Shown: one piece after another, positions 18,203-26,972 of the stretch | Layout of the letters: each line of letters opens with the position of its first letter | Numbering within the stretch: position 1 is the first letter of the stretch | NCBI RefSeq assembly: GCF_009857535.1 | Contig: NZ_WWCS01000015.1 | Location: forward strand, 1-64,000 | Source of the DNA: Duganella margarita | GTDB lineage: Bacteria; Pseudomonadota; Gammaproteobacteria; Burkholderiales; Burkholderiaceae_D | Direction: 5' to 3' | DNA: 64,000 bases | Position numbers and translations under genes: made by a program | The notes under the pieces: generated by a model | Databases searched by the model: none | What the model was told of the DNA's origin: nothing | What the model saw: the letters and a program-made list of their open reading frames with translations, nothing else

Positions 18203-18994
18203 TTACATCTGCGACAGTTTTTGCAGCATCTGGTCGGAGGTGGTGATGGCCTTGGAATTGATCTCGTAGGCGCGCTGGGTCTGGATCATATTGACCATCT
18301 CCTCCACCACGTTGACGTTGGACGTCTCCACATAGCCCTGCAAAATGGTGCCGGTGCCGTTGCTGCCTGGCGTGTTCTGCTGCGGGGCGCCGGACGCGGT
18401 GGTTTCCACGTACAGGTTTTCGCCCTTCGATTCCAGCCCGGTCGGGTTGATGAAGGTGGCCAGTTGCAAACTGCCCAGCTGCTGGGTGGTGGTGGCGCCG
18501 TTGGTGTTGGCGATGTTGACCGAGACGGTGCCGTCGCGCGCCACGGTGATCGACTGCGCGGTGATCGGGATGGTGATGGCCGGTTGCAGCGCAAACCCTT
18601 CCGAGGTCACCATCTGGCCGTTCTGGTCGCGCTGGAAGGAGCCGTCGCGGGTGTAGGCGGTGGTGCCGTCCGGCAGCAGCACGGTGAAGAAGCCGCTGCC
18701 ATTGACCATGATGTCTTTATCGTTGCCGGTCGACTGCGGATTGCCCTGGGTGTGGATGCGCTCGATGGCGACGGTGCGCACACCGGTACCGAGCTGCATG
18801 CCCGAAGGCAGATTGGTCTGCTGCGACGATTGCGCCCCCGGCTGGCGGATATTCTGGTACAGCAGATCTTCGAACACGGCGCGCGACTTCTTGAAACCGT
18901 TGGTGCTGACGTTGGCCAGATTGTGGGACGTGACGTCCATCTGCGTCTGCTGCGCTTCCATGCCAGTCTTGGCGATCCATAACGAACGTATCAT
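18203..18994 (-). CDS. flgG: Flagellar distal rod protein FlgG
   Basis: FlgG builds the distal rod. The 263-aa product begins MIRSLWIAKTGMEAQQTQMD and carries the SHNLANVSTNGFKKSRAVFEDLLYQ motif common to rod proteins. The C-terminus ends with the VNVVEEMVNMIQTQRAYEINSKA pattern. Normal family length (~260). It lies 10 bases upstream of flgH. Confidence 0.97.
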   Translation of the reverse strand: MIRSLWIAKTGMEAQQTQMDVTSHNLANVSTNGFKKSRAVFEDLLYQNIRQPGAQSSQQTNLPSGMQLGTGVRTVAIERIHTQGNPQSTGNDKDIMVNGSGFFTVLLPDGTTAYTRDGSFQRDQNGQMVTSEGFALQPAITIPITAQSITVARDGTVSVNIANTNGATTTQQLGSLQLATFINPTGLESKGENLYVETTASGAPQQNTPGSNGTGTILQGYVETSNVNVVEEMVNMIQTQRAYEINSKAITTSDQMLQKLSQM

Positions 18995-19064
18995 GATGCT
19001 TCTCCCAATGCCGGACGAACATCAAACCTGTTCATCCCATGCAAGCATTATGCGGGAGAGCGCA

Positions 19065-19805
19065 TCAACTCAAAGCGAGGATCTGGGTGGCTTTTGCGGC
19101 GTTATTCTCGGCGTTCTTCATCAGGCTCATTTGCATTTCAAACTGCCTTGCCAGACTGATCATGTTGACCATGGAATCAACCGGATTGACATTGCTGCCC
19201 TCGACCGCGCCATCGACCACGCGCACCGTGGGGTCGTTCTGGGCCGGCGTGCCGTCGGCCTGGCGGAACAGGCCGTCGTCGCCGCGCAGCAGCGTCCTGG
19301 TGTCGGGATTGACCAGCTTGATACGGCCCAGCACGTTGGCCGGGCCCGGCGCGTAATTGTCGTCGTTGACGCTCACCGTGCCATCGCTGGCGATGGTGAT
19401 CTTGGTGTCCGGCGGCACCGCGATCGGCCCGCCGTCACCGATCACGGTCTGGCCGCTGGTGGTTTGCAGGATGCCGTTTTCGGTGACCTTCAGGCTGCCG
19501 TTGCGGGTATAAGCTTCGGAACCGTCCGCCGACTGCACCGCGATCATGCCCTGGTCGCGGATGGCGATGTCCAGCGCCCGCCCGGTGGTCTCGATCGGGC
19601 CGGAACGGAAGTCCGTCCCCACCGTGGAGTCGACCACAAAAGCGCGCGTGGGCAGGCCCTCGGACACCACCGGCACCGCCCGGAACGTATCGAGCTGGGC
19701 ACGGAAGCCGGTGGTGGTGGCGTTGGCCAGGTTGTTCGACACGGTGGCCTGCTGCTCCATCACGTGGCGGGCCCCGGTCATCGCGGTGTAGACGAGACGG
19801 TCCAT
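19065..19805 (-). CDS. flgF: Flagellar proximal rod protein FlgF
   Basis: FlgF is one of the proximal rod subunits. The 246-aa product starts MDRLVYTAMTGARHVMEQQ and has the SNNLANATTTGFRAQLDTF rod signature and a C-terminal SNVNPVDSMVNMISLARQFEMQM segment. It sits between flgE and flgG in standard order, with spacers of 23 and 70 bases. Confidence 0.97.
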   Translation of the reverse strand: MDRLVYTAMTGARHVMEQQATVSNNLANATTTGFRAQLDTFRAVPVVSEGLPTRAFVVDSTVGTDFRSGPIETTGRALDIAIRDQGMIAVQSADGSEAYTRNGSLKVTENGILQTTSGQTVIGDGGPIAVPPDTKITIASDGTVSVNDDNYAPGPANVLGRIKLVNPDTRTLLRGDDGLFRQADGTPAQNDPTVRVVDGAVEGSNVNPVDSMVNMISLARQFEMQMSLMKNAENNAAKATQILALS

Positions 19806-19828
19806 AAGTTACCCCTTTAACTGCGCCA

Positions 19829-21379
19829 TTAACGCAGATTGACCAGCGTTTGCAGGATCGAGTCCTCGGTCTTGATGGTCTGCGCATTGGCCTGGTAGAC
19901 GCGCTGCGCGGTGATCATGTTGACCAGTTCGGCCGTCAGGTCGGTGTTCGAGGTTTCCACCGCCGACGAGCGCAGCGAGCCCATCGAGCCCGCGTTCGGC
20001 ACGCCGATGGTCGGCGGACCCGAGGTCGAGCTTTCCGCCCAGGCATTGTTGCCCAGTGGCGTCAGACCGTCGACGCTGGCGAAATTGGCCATGGCGATCT
20101 GGCCCATGGCGCGCGACTTGCCGTTGCTGTACTGGCCCAGGATCACGCCGTTCTCGTCGATCGAATAACGCTGCCAGGAGCCGGCCGAGTAACCATTCTG
20201 GGTCGAGCCCAGGTCGTTGGTCACGCTGCCGTACTGGGTGGTTTTGTCGAAGGTGGTGGCGACCGTCATCGGCTCCTGCGCGCCGGTGTCCGGGAAGATC
20301 GGCAGCTGGATCTGGAACGGCAGCGTTTGCGGCGGGTCCATCTGCGCCATGGCTTGCGGGTCGAGCGCGCCGTTCTTGGTGAACAGCAGCGTGCCGACCT
20401 TGACCGCAGGAACCGTAATGGCGGCGGCCAGCAGGCCGTTGATCTGGTCCGGCGTCTTGCCGGTGACCGAGCCGGTGGGGCCCGGGTCGATGGCGGCGTA
20501 GGCGGCGTCGATCGCCGCCAGCTGGTCAGTGCTGGCGCCGGCCGTCTGGGCGGCGGCATACATGGCGTCGTGCGCCACGGCAGCGTAGGCGCCGGCCGCC
20601 TGGGCCACCGCGTTCACATCGGCCGGCACCGCCTTCACGGCGGTGTTGTAGTCGAGCCGCGCCTGCACCACGTTCGCATCGCTGTTGACCGACGCGGCCA
20701 CGCTGGCCGACACGATTTCCTTGTTGTCGGCGGCGGCGTACACGTCCCAGGTATTGGCGTCGGTCTTGACGTAATACGTGGTCATGATGTGCGCGGTCCC
20801 CAGCGAGTCATACACGTTGAGCACGGTCTGCTTGTTGTAGCTGGTCGGGTCGTTGGCGTCGAACGGCTGGGTGGCAGGCACTTTTTCAGCCGAGCTCAGG
20901 TTCAGCTGAAAGTTGGCGGTGGTGGTTTCCACCGGCGTCAGGTCGGACTTGTCCAGGGTCAGCGGCACGGGCGAACCGAGCTGGATCACGCCGGCCGTGT
21001 TCGACAGATAACCGGTCAGCTGCGCGCCTTGCGCGTTGACCAGCGTGTGGCTGGCGTCTTCGTGGAACTGGCCGTTGCGCGAGTATTCCACCGCGCCGTT
21101 GACCACCAGGCGGAAGAAGCCGCCGCCGTTGATCGCCACATCCAGCGGATTGCTGCTGGTCTCGATATTGCCCTGCGTGAACTGCTGCGCCAGTTTCGAC
21201 ACCGTCACACCAATCCCGGCGTTGTTGCCCGACACGCCATTGAGCGAGTTGGCGTACAAGTCGGCAAACTGCGCCTGCGAACTCTTGAAGCCCACAGTGC
21301 TGGCATTGGCGATGTTGTTGCCAATGACGTCCAGCGATTTGGATGCAGCATTCAAGCCGCTCAGTCCTTGTTGGAACAT
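19829..21379 (-). CDS. flgE: Flagellar hook protein FlgE with an enlarged outer domain
   Basis: FlgE polymerises into the hook. Conserved ends are FQQGLSGLNAASKSLDVIG-NNIANASTVGFK and TDLTAELVNMITAQRVYQANAQTIKTEDSILQ. At 516 aa it is about 100 residues longer than the enteric hook protein. The extra length is mostly an Ala-rich, helix-prone segment at residues ~225-325 (NYNTAVKAVPADVNAVAQ-type sequence, nucleotides ~20405-20707), placed where hook proteins vary on their outer surface. Confidence 0.96.
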   Translation of the reverse strand: MFQQGLSGLNAASKSLDVIGNNIANASTVGFKSSQAQFADLYANSLNGVSGNNAGIGVTVSKLAQQFTQGNIETSSNPLDVAINGGGFFRLVVNGAVEYSRNGQFHEDASHTLVNAQGAQLTGYLSNTAGVIQLGSPVPLTLDKSDLTPVETTTANFQLNLSSAEKVPATQPFDANDPTSYNKQTVLNVYDSLGTAHIMTTYYVKTDANTWDVYAAADNKEIVSASVAASVNSDANVVQARLDYNTAVKAVPADVNAVAQAAGAYAAVAHDAMYAAAQTAGASTDQLAAIDAAYAAIDPGPTGSVTGKTPDQINGLLAAAITVPAVKVGTLLFTKNGALDPQAMAQMDPPQTLPFQIQLPIFPDTGAQEPMTVATTFDKTTQYGSVTNDLGSTQNGYSAGSWQRYSIDENGVILGQYSNGKSRAMGQIAMANFASVDGLTPLGNNAWAESSTSGPPTIGVPNAGSMGSLRSSAVETSNTDLTAELVNMITAQRVYQANAQTIKTEDSILQTLVNLR

Positions 21380-21405
21380 GGTATTCCCCTATTGGTGATG
21401 ACTGC

Positions 21406-22104
21406 TTACAGAACTTCTTTGACATCGCTCATGGCGAACTGCCCGAGCGAGGTATTCAGTTTGACGCCGCCGCTGCCGGTCGACACGCTGGCCACGGCCG
21501 CCAGTTGCAGCGGCGTGGCGTCGGTCAAGGTCTTGCCGGCGCTGGTGGCGGTGACGGTAAAGGTGTACTTGCCGGCCGGGGCGGCGGTCTTGTCGTCCTG
21601 GGTGCCGTCCCAGGTGATCGGGTAGGTGCCGACGTCGGCATTGGTCATGGCCATGGTGCGCACCGTCTTGCCGGTGCTGTCCTGGATCGCGATCGTCACG
21701 CTCTGCGCCGCCGACGCCAGGTCGATGCCGAACACGCTGGAGCTGGTCTTGGTGCCGTCGTCGGCGGTGCTGGTCGCCAATTCGATGCCCTTGCCTGCCA
21801 CCAGCACCCCCTTGCCGATCATGCTGATCGCGCTTTGCGACTGCGAACTGGCGATATCGGAGCGCAGCGATTCCAGCGTGGCGTTGACCTTGTTGATGCC
21901 GGTCACGGTCGACAGCTGGGCCAGCTGGCTGGTCATGGCGGCATTGTCCATCGGATTCAGCGGATCCTGGTTCTGCAGCTGGGTCACCAGCAGTTTCATG
22001 AACTTGTCCTGGTCCGCCTGCACGCTGTCGGTCGTCGTGGTCGTGGTGGTGGTCGGGGTGCTGTTCACCGCCGCCGGCGTGTCGATGATGCCGCTAATGG
22101 TCAT
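21406..22104 (-). CDS. flgD: Hook capping/scaffold protein FlgD
   Basis: FlgD caps the growing hook. The 232-aa product has the conserved N-terminal DQDKFMKLLVTQLQNQDPLNPMDNAAMTSQLAQLSTVTGI block and a C-terminal FlgD Ig-like/FLG-tudor region containing ITWDGTQDDKTAAPAGKYTFTVTA. A Thr-rich stretch (repeated TTT) precedes the conserved block. It lies between flgC and flgE with ~22-26-base spacers. Confidence 0.97.
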   Translation of the reverse strand: MTISGIIDTPAAVNSTPTTTTTTTTDSVQADQDKFMKLLVTQLQNQDPLNPMDNAAMTSQLAQLSTVTGINKVNATLESLRSDIASSQSQSAISMIGKGVLVAGKGIELATSTADDGTKTSSSVFGIDLASAAQSVTIAIQDSTGKTVRTMAMTNADVGTYPITWDGTQDDKTAAPAGKYTFTVTATSAGKTLTDATPLQLAAVASVSTGSGGVKLNTSLGQFAMSDVKEVL

Positions 22105-22126
22105 GATGGCCTCTTGTTTCTCTTAT

Positions 22127-22537
22127 TTAGTTTTGACCGATGGTCAGGGTTTTCAACAGCAGCGTTTTCGCCGTGTTCATGGTTTCCACATTGTTCTGGT
22201 AGGAGCGCGAGGCCGACATCATGTTGACCATCTCGTCCACTACGTTGACGTTCGGCATGGTGACGTAGCCGTTTTCGTCGGCGCCCGGGTGCTTGGGGTC
22301 GTACATCATCTTCATCGGCGACTGGTCTTCCACCACCTGCTTGACCCGTACCCCGGTGGAGGCGCCGCCATTGGTCGGCGTCTGCGCCTCGAACACCACC
22401 TGGCGCGCGCGATAGGCTTCGCCGCTGGCGCTGGTAGCGCTGTCGGCATTGGCCAGGTTGGAGGCCACCACGTTGAGCCGCTGCGACTGCGCGCTCATGG
22501 CCGAACCGGAAACATTAAAAATATTAAACAGTGACAT
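22127..22537 (-). CDS. flgC: Flagellar proximal rod protein FlgC
   Basis: The 136-aa rod protein begins MSLFNIFNVSGSAMSAQSQRL, has NVVASNLANADSATSASGEAYRARQVVFEA, and ends with NVVDEMVNMMSASRSYQNNVETMN, all standard FlgC features. It is two bases downstream of flgB. Confidence 0.97.
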   Translation of the reverse strand: MSLFNIFNVSGSAMSAQSQRLNVVASNLANADSATSASGEAYRARQVVFEAQTPTNGGASTGVRVKQVVEDQSPMKMMYDPKHPGADENGYVTMPNVNVVDEMVNMMSASRSYQNNVETMNTAKTLLLKTLTIGQN

Positions 22538-22539
22538 GA

Positions 22540-22968
22540 TCAGCTCCCTGACTGGATCGCCGCCAGCATCGACTTGATCTGGCCGTTGATGGCGGTGATG
22601 CCGGCTTCGTAGCGGATCGCGTTGTCGGCAAACTGGTTGCGCTCGACGTCCATGTCCACCGTGTTGCCGTCCACCGCGCCCTGGATCACGCCGCGGTACA
22701 GCAGTGGCGTGCCGTCGGCCAGCGTACCGGCGTCTTGCAGAGGGTTGGGGTAATGCTTGACCGCGGTGGTCGCCAGCGACTGCTGGGCATTCGGGTTGGC
22801 CTTGGCCAGCGCGGCCTGCATGGTGGCGCTGAAGTCGATGTCGCGCGCCTTGTAATTCGGCGTGTCCGCGTTGGCAATATTGGAGGCGAGCACCGACTGA
22901 CGCGTCGAACGCAGGCTCAGTGCCGTTTCATTAAAGCGCATGTAATCGTCTAACTTGCTGCCGAGCAT
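22540..22968 (-). CDS. flgB: Flagellar proximal rod protein FlgB
   Basis: FlgB starts the rod. From ATG 22968 the product is ~142 aa and begins MLGSKLDDYMRFNETALSLR, followed by QSVLASNIANADTPNYKARDIDF, the family signature. A GGGGAG ribosome site lies six bases before this ATG. The open frame extends 27 codons further upstream, but that extension is not FlgB-like. First gene of the minus-strand flgBCDEFGHIJKL series, divergent from flgA. Confidence 0.96.
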   Translation of the reverse strand: MLGSKLDDYMRFNETALSLRSTRQSVLASNIANADTPNYKARDIDFSATMQAALAKANPNAQQSLATTAVKHYPNPLQDAGTLADGTPLLYRGVIQGAVDGNTVDMDVERNQFADNAIRYEAGITAINGQIKSMLAAIQSGS

Positions 22969-23122
22969 GATGTGCTCCCCTTCCACATTAATGACAGGAT
23001 CGATGATACGGAGTTGCCCGCCGTAACAATCGGGCGATAAGCACCCCATTTCCCGCCTTATTCAACGCTTCAAGTCCAGCCTGCCAGACTATGATGGCAG
23101 CATTGAACGGGAAACCATCGCC

Positions 23123-23818
23123 ATGAAACCACGTCTGCTCATCGCTGCACTCTTCGGCATTGCACTTGGCGCCAACGCCGCCGCCCAGCCCGGTCGCCAG
23201 GACATCGCGGCCATCAAGCACACGGTCGAACAATTCCTGCAGGTGCAGGCCGGCGGCCTGCCGGGCCAGGTCACGGTCACGGTCGGCGCCATCGATCCGC
23301 GCATGCAACTGGCCGCCTGCCCCGACCCGCAGGCTTTCTTCATGCCCGGCGCCCGCGCCTGGGGCAAAACCACGGTCGGCGTACGCTGTGCGACACCGGC
23401 CACGTGGACGGTATATATTCAAGCCAACGTGACCGTGGTGGGCGAATACATCGCCGCCGCCGCCCCGCTGGTGCAGGGCCAGCCGATCGACGCCAACCAG
23501 TTGACCGTCCTCAAGGGCGATCTGACAATGTTGCCAGCAGGTATAGCCACCGACGCCAGCCAGGTGATCGGCCGCAGCGCCTCGGTGTCGTTGCCACCAG
23601 GAACGCCTTTGCGGCTGGACACGCTGCGCAGCAAGCCGGTGGTGCAGTCGGGCCAGCTGGTGCGCCTGGTATCGAGCGGCAGCGGTTTCAGCGTCTCGGC
23701 CGAGGGCCGGGCCATGAGCACGGCCGGCGACGGCCAGGTGGTCCAGGTGAAAACCGGCAATGGGCAACAGATTACCGGCATCGCCAAGACCGGCGGCATG
23801 GTCGAGGTGGCATTTTGA
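23123..23818 (+). CDS. flgA: FlgA, periplasmic chaperone for P-ring assembly
   Basis: FlgA helps FlgI assemble the P ring. The 231-aa precursor has a signal peptide (LLIAALFGIALGANAAA) and the SAF-type C-terminal half: VQGQPIDANQLTVLKGDLTMLP, RPITWL-equivalent IGRSASVSLPPGTPLRLDTLR, and GQVVQVKTGNGQQITGIAKTGGMVEV. It is divergent from flgB with a 154-base spacer and is followed by flgM. No convincing sigma-54 or sigma-28 promoter was seen in the flgB-flgA spacer. Confidence 0.95.
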   Translation: MKPRLLIAALFGIALGANAAAQPGRQDIAAIKHTVEQFLQVQAGGLPGQVTVTVGAIDPRMQLAACPDPQAFFMPGARAWGKTTVGVRCATPATWTVYIQANVTVVGEYIAAAAPLVQGQPIDANQLTVLKGDLTMLPAGIATDASQVIGRSASVSLPPGTPLRLDTLRSKPVVQSGQLVRLVSSGSGFSVSAEGRAMSTAGDGQVVQVKTGNGQQITGIAKTGGMVEVAF

Positions 23819-23840
23819 GCAATGGCCAGGCAAACCCGGC

Positions 23841-23867
23841 TAAAGTTTACGACCGAATCGCCGTTAC
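23841..23867 (+). promoter_or_regulatory. Sigma-28 (FliA) promoter of flgM
   Basis: TAAAGTTT at 23841-23848 is an exact match to the sigma-28 -35 element. After an 11-base spacer comes GCCGTTAC at 23860-23867, which matches six of eight bases of the -10 element GCCGATAA. It lies about 50 bases upstream of the flgM start. This is the expected arrangement for a late-class promoter that refills the anti-sigma factor. Confidence 0.8.
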
Positions 23868-23914
23868 CGACTCAGATCCCGGAGTTTCGTACTCCTCGCT
23901 GAGAAGGAAATGCT

Positions 23915-24232
23915 GTGAAAATTAACGATACATTAAAGAGCACGCCCGGCCTGCCGTCGACGCCTGCTGCAACCAGCTCCACCGCGCGCGGCGCGGACAA
24001 GGCTGCGGAAGCGGCGCCGTCGAATGTGGCGTCGGACAGTGTCCGCCTGTCTCCGCAAGGCCAGGCCATGGCGGCCAGTTCGGCCAGCGGCGCCAATGCC
24101 GTGTTCGACACCAAGAAAGTCGAGCGCATCAAGTTGGCAATTGCCGATGGCCAGTTCCAGGTCAACTCGGAAAAAGTAGCGGATGGCTTGCTGGATACCG
24201 TCAAGGATCTGCTGCACTCAAGAAAACGATAG
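23915..24232 (+). CDS. flgM: Anti-sigma-28 factor FlgM
   Basis: FlgM binds FliA and is exported when the hook is complete. The 105-aa protein begins MKINDTLKSTPGLP from a GTG start with AAGGA eight bases upstream. It has the Ala/Ser-rich disordered N-terminal half and the sigma-binding C-terminal half (VFDTKKVERIKLAIADGQFQ, then VADGLLDTVKDLLHS). Its own sigma-28 promoter lies upstream. Confidence 0.95.
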   Translation: MKINDTLKSTPGLPSTPAATSSTARGADKAAEAAPSNVASDSVRLSPQGQAMAASSASGANAVFDTKKVERIKLAIADGQFQVNSEKVADGLLDTVKDLLHSRKR

Positions 24233-24239
24233 GATAGTC

Positions 24240-24716
24240 ATGACCACCGTCACCCCGCTGAACAGCCTGCGCGAAGAAGAACACATCATGTCCACCCTGC
24301 TGGATGTGCTGCGCCAGGAACAGCAACTGCTGGTGACGGCCGAGATTGAAGGCCTGCCGGCCATTACCACCCGCAAGAACGCGCTGGTCACGCAAATGAC
24401 CCTGTTATCCGCGCAACGTCACCGCTCGCTGGGCAAATGCGGCTTTCCTGCCGAGGAAGCCGGCATGGATGCGTGGATCGCCGCCAGCGGCGAGGCGCGC
24501 GCCGAGTCGGAAAGCCTGTGGAGCGCGTTGCTGCAGCACACCCGCACCGCCAAGGAACTCAACCTGCTCAATGGCGTGCTGATCAACAAGCAGATGGGGC
24601 AAACCCAGGATGCGCTGCACGCCTTGCGGCCGCAGGGTTCGGCCGGCAACAACTTCTATGGCCCGGGCGGCGTGACCACCACCCTGCCGCGCAGCCGCGG
24701 TTTCCTCGCCGGCTAA
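24240..24716 (+). CDS. flgN: FlgN-family export chaperone for FlgK/FlgL
   Basis: FlgN is the cytoplasmic chaperone of the junction proteins. From ATG 24240 the product is 158 aa and mostly helical (LREEEHIMSTLLDVLRQEQQ, GLPAITTRKNALVTQMTLL), ending with a Gly-rich tail. The longer open frame upstream overlaps flgM and is not used because ATG 24240 follows flgM by seven bases. It converges on motD with a single-base gap and no terminator hairpin between them. Confidence 0.9.
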   Translation: MTTVTPLNSLREEEHIMSTLLDVLRQEQQLLVTAEIEGLPAITTRKNALVTQMTLLSAQRHRSLGKCGFPAEEAGMDAWIAASGEARAESESLWSALLQHTRTAKELNLLNGVLINKQMGQTQDALHALRPQGSAGNNFYGPGGVTTTLPRSRGFLAG

Positions 24717-24717
24717 T

Positions 24718-25491
24718 TTATTGCGCCGGCAATGCCGTCGGCACTTCCGTACTCGGATCAGGAATTCCCGACAAGATCGTCACCGCCACGCGGCGGTTGC
24801 GCGCGCGGCCCAGTGGCGTGTCGTTGTCGGCCACCGGCTGGTTGGAGCTGAAGCCCACCGCCGTCAGCCGCGTCGGCGCCACGCCGGCATCGATGAACAG
24901 CCGCACCACGCTGCTGGCGCGCACCGACGACAATTCCCAGTTGGATGGATAACGCGGATTGGCAATCGGCTGATTATCCGTATGCCCTTCCACCTGCACA
25001 TTGTGCGTATCGCTCTTGAGCAGATTGGCCACCGCGCGCAGCGCTTCCACCGATTCCGGCATCAGCCTGGCCTCGCCCGGATCGAACAGCACCGACGCAT
25101 TGATCTCGACGCTGACGCCGCGGCTGTTCTGCGTCACCCGCACCTTGCCCTCCTTGACCAGCGGCGCCATGGTCGACAGCAAATCCTGCGCCAGCCGCGT
25201 CATCTGCTCTTTTTCCTTGCGCAGCAGCTCGGTGCGGCGCTTCAGGCCGGGATTGGGAATCGGCAGGTTCTGCACCTGTGTATTGACCGGCGTGGCCGAA
25301 CCCTGGCCGCCGAAGGCATTGCCCAGCGCGTCGGAAAACACCTTGTACTTGCCGATGTTGACCGCCGAAATCGCATACATGACCACAAAGAACGCGAACA
25401 GCAGCGTGATGAAGTCGGCGTACGAAATCAGCCAGCGCTCATGGTTCTCCGGCTCGTCGTCGAACTTTTTGCGGGCGCGACGGTAGTACAT
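24718..25491 (-). CDS. motD: Flagellar motor stator protein MotD (MotB family)
   Basis: Stator subunit anchoring the proton channel to peptidoglycan. The 257-aa protein has the MotB-type start NHERWLISYADFITLLFAFFVVMYA with the proton-carrying Asp at residue 26. A C-terminal OmpA-like domain follows (VEGHTDNQPIANPRYPSNWELSSVRASSVV). The sequence is closer to the MotD type of polar flagella than to MotB. It follows motC after one base. Confidence 0.93.
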   Translation of the reverse strand: MYYRRARKKFDDEPENHERWLISYADFITLLFAFFVVMYAISAVNIGKYKVFSDALGNAFGGQGSATPVNTQVQNLPIPNPGLKRRTELLRKEKEQMTRLAQDLLSTMAPLVKEGKVRVTQNSRGVSVEINASVLFDPGEARLMPESVEALRAVANLLKSDTHNVQVEGHTDNQPIANPRYPSNWELSSVRASSVVRLFIDAGVAPTRLTAVGFSSNQPVADNDTPLGRARNRRVAVTILSGIPDPSTEVPTALPAQ

Positions 25492-25492
25492 C

Positions 25493-26239
25493 TCAGTGCT
25501 CCCGCAGCAGCGTGGCGATGCGTTCGTCGATCACCCGCGTGTGGTCGCCGGTGGCGATGTCGTAGAACACCGCCGCCGCAATCTCCTGCTGGTGCACTTC
25601 CTGCGTGACGATCGCCTTCAGTTTATTGGCGATCGGATAGAAGAACAGATTGGCCAGGCCGACGCCGTAAATGGTCGACACGAACGCGATCGCAATGCCG
25701 GACCCCAGCTTGCTCGGATCGGTCAGGTTTTCCATCACGTGAATCAGGCCCAGCACCGCGCCCAGGATGCCGATGGTCGGCGAATAGCCGGCTGCCGATT
25801 CCCAGATGCGCACGGCCTGGCGCTCGGCGGTTTCATAGGCGGTAATTTCGGTGTCCAGCAGCTGGCGCAGTTTCTCCGGCGCGATGCCGTCGACGATCAG
25901 GCGCAGGCCCTTGGTGTTGAACTGGTCCTTGGAGGCCAGCATGTAGCGCTCCAGCGACAGCAGGCCGTCGCGGCGCGCCGCCAGGTTCCAGGCGTTGATG
26001 TCGCGCGCCAAGGCGGCGCGGGTGTCCTTGGGCGGCGCAAACACCAGCCGCAGCATGCGCACGCCGCGCACAAAGGTCTTGAAGCGGGTCTGCAACAGCA
26101 CCGCGCCAAACGTGCCGATGACAACGATCGCAAACGCCGCCGGTTGCAACAAGGAAGTGAGCTTGCCGCCTTCCATGGTCTGGCCGGCCATGATGCCGGC
26201 CAGCGCCAGCAGCACGCCGGCTACGCTGGCCCAGTCCAA
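25493..26239 (-). CDS. motC: Flagellar motor stator protein MotC (MotA family)
   Basis: Four-membrane-segment stator subunit that pairs with MotD to couple proton flow to rotation. The 248-aa product has MotC-type features: MDWASVAGVLLALAGIM, TFGAVLLQTRFKTFVRGV, and the conserved GYSPTIGILGAVLGLIHVMENL and ANLFFYPIANKLK segments. It overlaps the end of fliA by 19 bases. Confidence 0.94.
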   Translation of the reverse strand: MDWASVAGVLLALAGIMAGQTMEGGKLTSLLQPAAFAIVVIGTFGAVLLQTRFKTFVRGVRMLRLVFAPPKDTRAALARDINAWNLAARRDGLLSLERYMLASKDQFNTKGLRLIVDGIAPEKLRQLLDTEITAYETAERQAVRIWESAAGYSPTIGILGAVLGLIHVMENLTDPSKLGSGIAIAFVSTIYGVGLANLFFYPIANKLKAIVTQEVHQQEIAAAVFYDIATGDHTRVIDERIATLLREH

Positions 26240-26952
26240 GACCGCTCCCGGAGTGAGGCGCGCAGACGCGCCACGGCCTGCGTATGCAATTGCGATACGC
26301 GCGATTCGGATACGCCCATCACGGCGCCAATTTCTTTCAAGTTGAGCTCCTCTTCGTAGTACAAGCCCATCAGCATCTTCTCGCGCTCCGGCAGCATATC
26401 GATGGCATCGATCACGGCCTGGCGGAAGTCGCCGTCCAGCAGGGAACGCAGCGGATCGGCGTCGTCATCGGCGGCATAGCGGTCGAGGAAGCTGTCGTTG
26501 CCGTCGTCGTCATGGAAATCTTCGTAGTACACCAGCTGGTGGCCGCCGCCGTCGCCCAGCATTTCCTGGTAGTCGGCCAGCGACAGCTTGAGCGACTTGG
26601 CCACTTCCGATTCGCTAGGCGGCCGGCCCAGGCGCTGCTGCAGCGTCGACATGGCGGCTTCGACCTTGCGCATGTTCTGCCGCAGCGAGCGCGGCAGCCA
26701 GTCGCTGCTGCGCAGCTCGTCCAGCATGGCGCCGCGGATGCGCAGCACCGCGTAGGTTTCAAATTGCGCGCCGTGGGTTTCTTCGTAACGGCTGATGGCG
26801 TCCAACAGGCCGATCATTCCGGCTTGCACCAGATCGTCGACTTCGACGCTGGGCGGCAGTTTCGCCTTCATGTGGTGGGCCAAGCGTTTTACCAACGGCA
26901 TATGCTCCGTCAGTAAAGTATCCTTGTCCGCTTTCCCTTTTACCGTATACAT
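26221..26952 (-). CDS. fliA: RNA polymerase sigma-28 factor FliA
   Basis: FliA directs transcription of late flagellar and chemotaxis genes such as flgM here. Regions 2-4 are all visible: HMPLVKRLAHHMKAKLP, VDDLVQAGMIGLLDAISRYE, FETYAVLRIRGAMLDELRSSDW, and the region 4 helix-turn-helix LNLKEIGAVMGVSESRVSQLH. The start is placed at ATG 26952 (MYTVKGK), as in relatives. The frame extends to a TTG at 26976, and neither start has a clear ribosome site. ~243 aa. Confidence 0.94.
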   Translation of the reverse strand: MYTVKGKADKDTLLTEHMPLVKRLAHHMKAKLPPSVEVDDLVQAGMIGLLDAISRYEETHGAQFETYAVLRIRGAMLDELRSSDWLPRSLRQNMRKVEAAMSTLQQRLGRPPSESEVAKSLKLSLADYQEMLGDGGGHQLVYYEDFHDDDGNDSFLDRYAADDDADPLRSLLDGDFRQAVIDAIDMLPEREKMLMGLYYEEELNLKEIGAVMGVSESRVSQLHTQAVARLRASLRERSWTGPA

Positions 26953-26972
26953 TCGAATATTTATTATATTAA

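Noticed and set aside
22969..23122. Sigma-28 or sigma-54 promoter between flgB and flgA
   Set aside because: GGCGATAA and TGGCAGG-like strings occur, but without partner elements at the required spacing.
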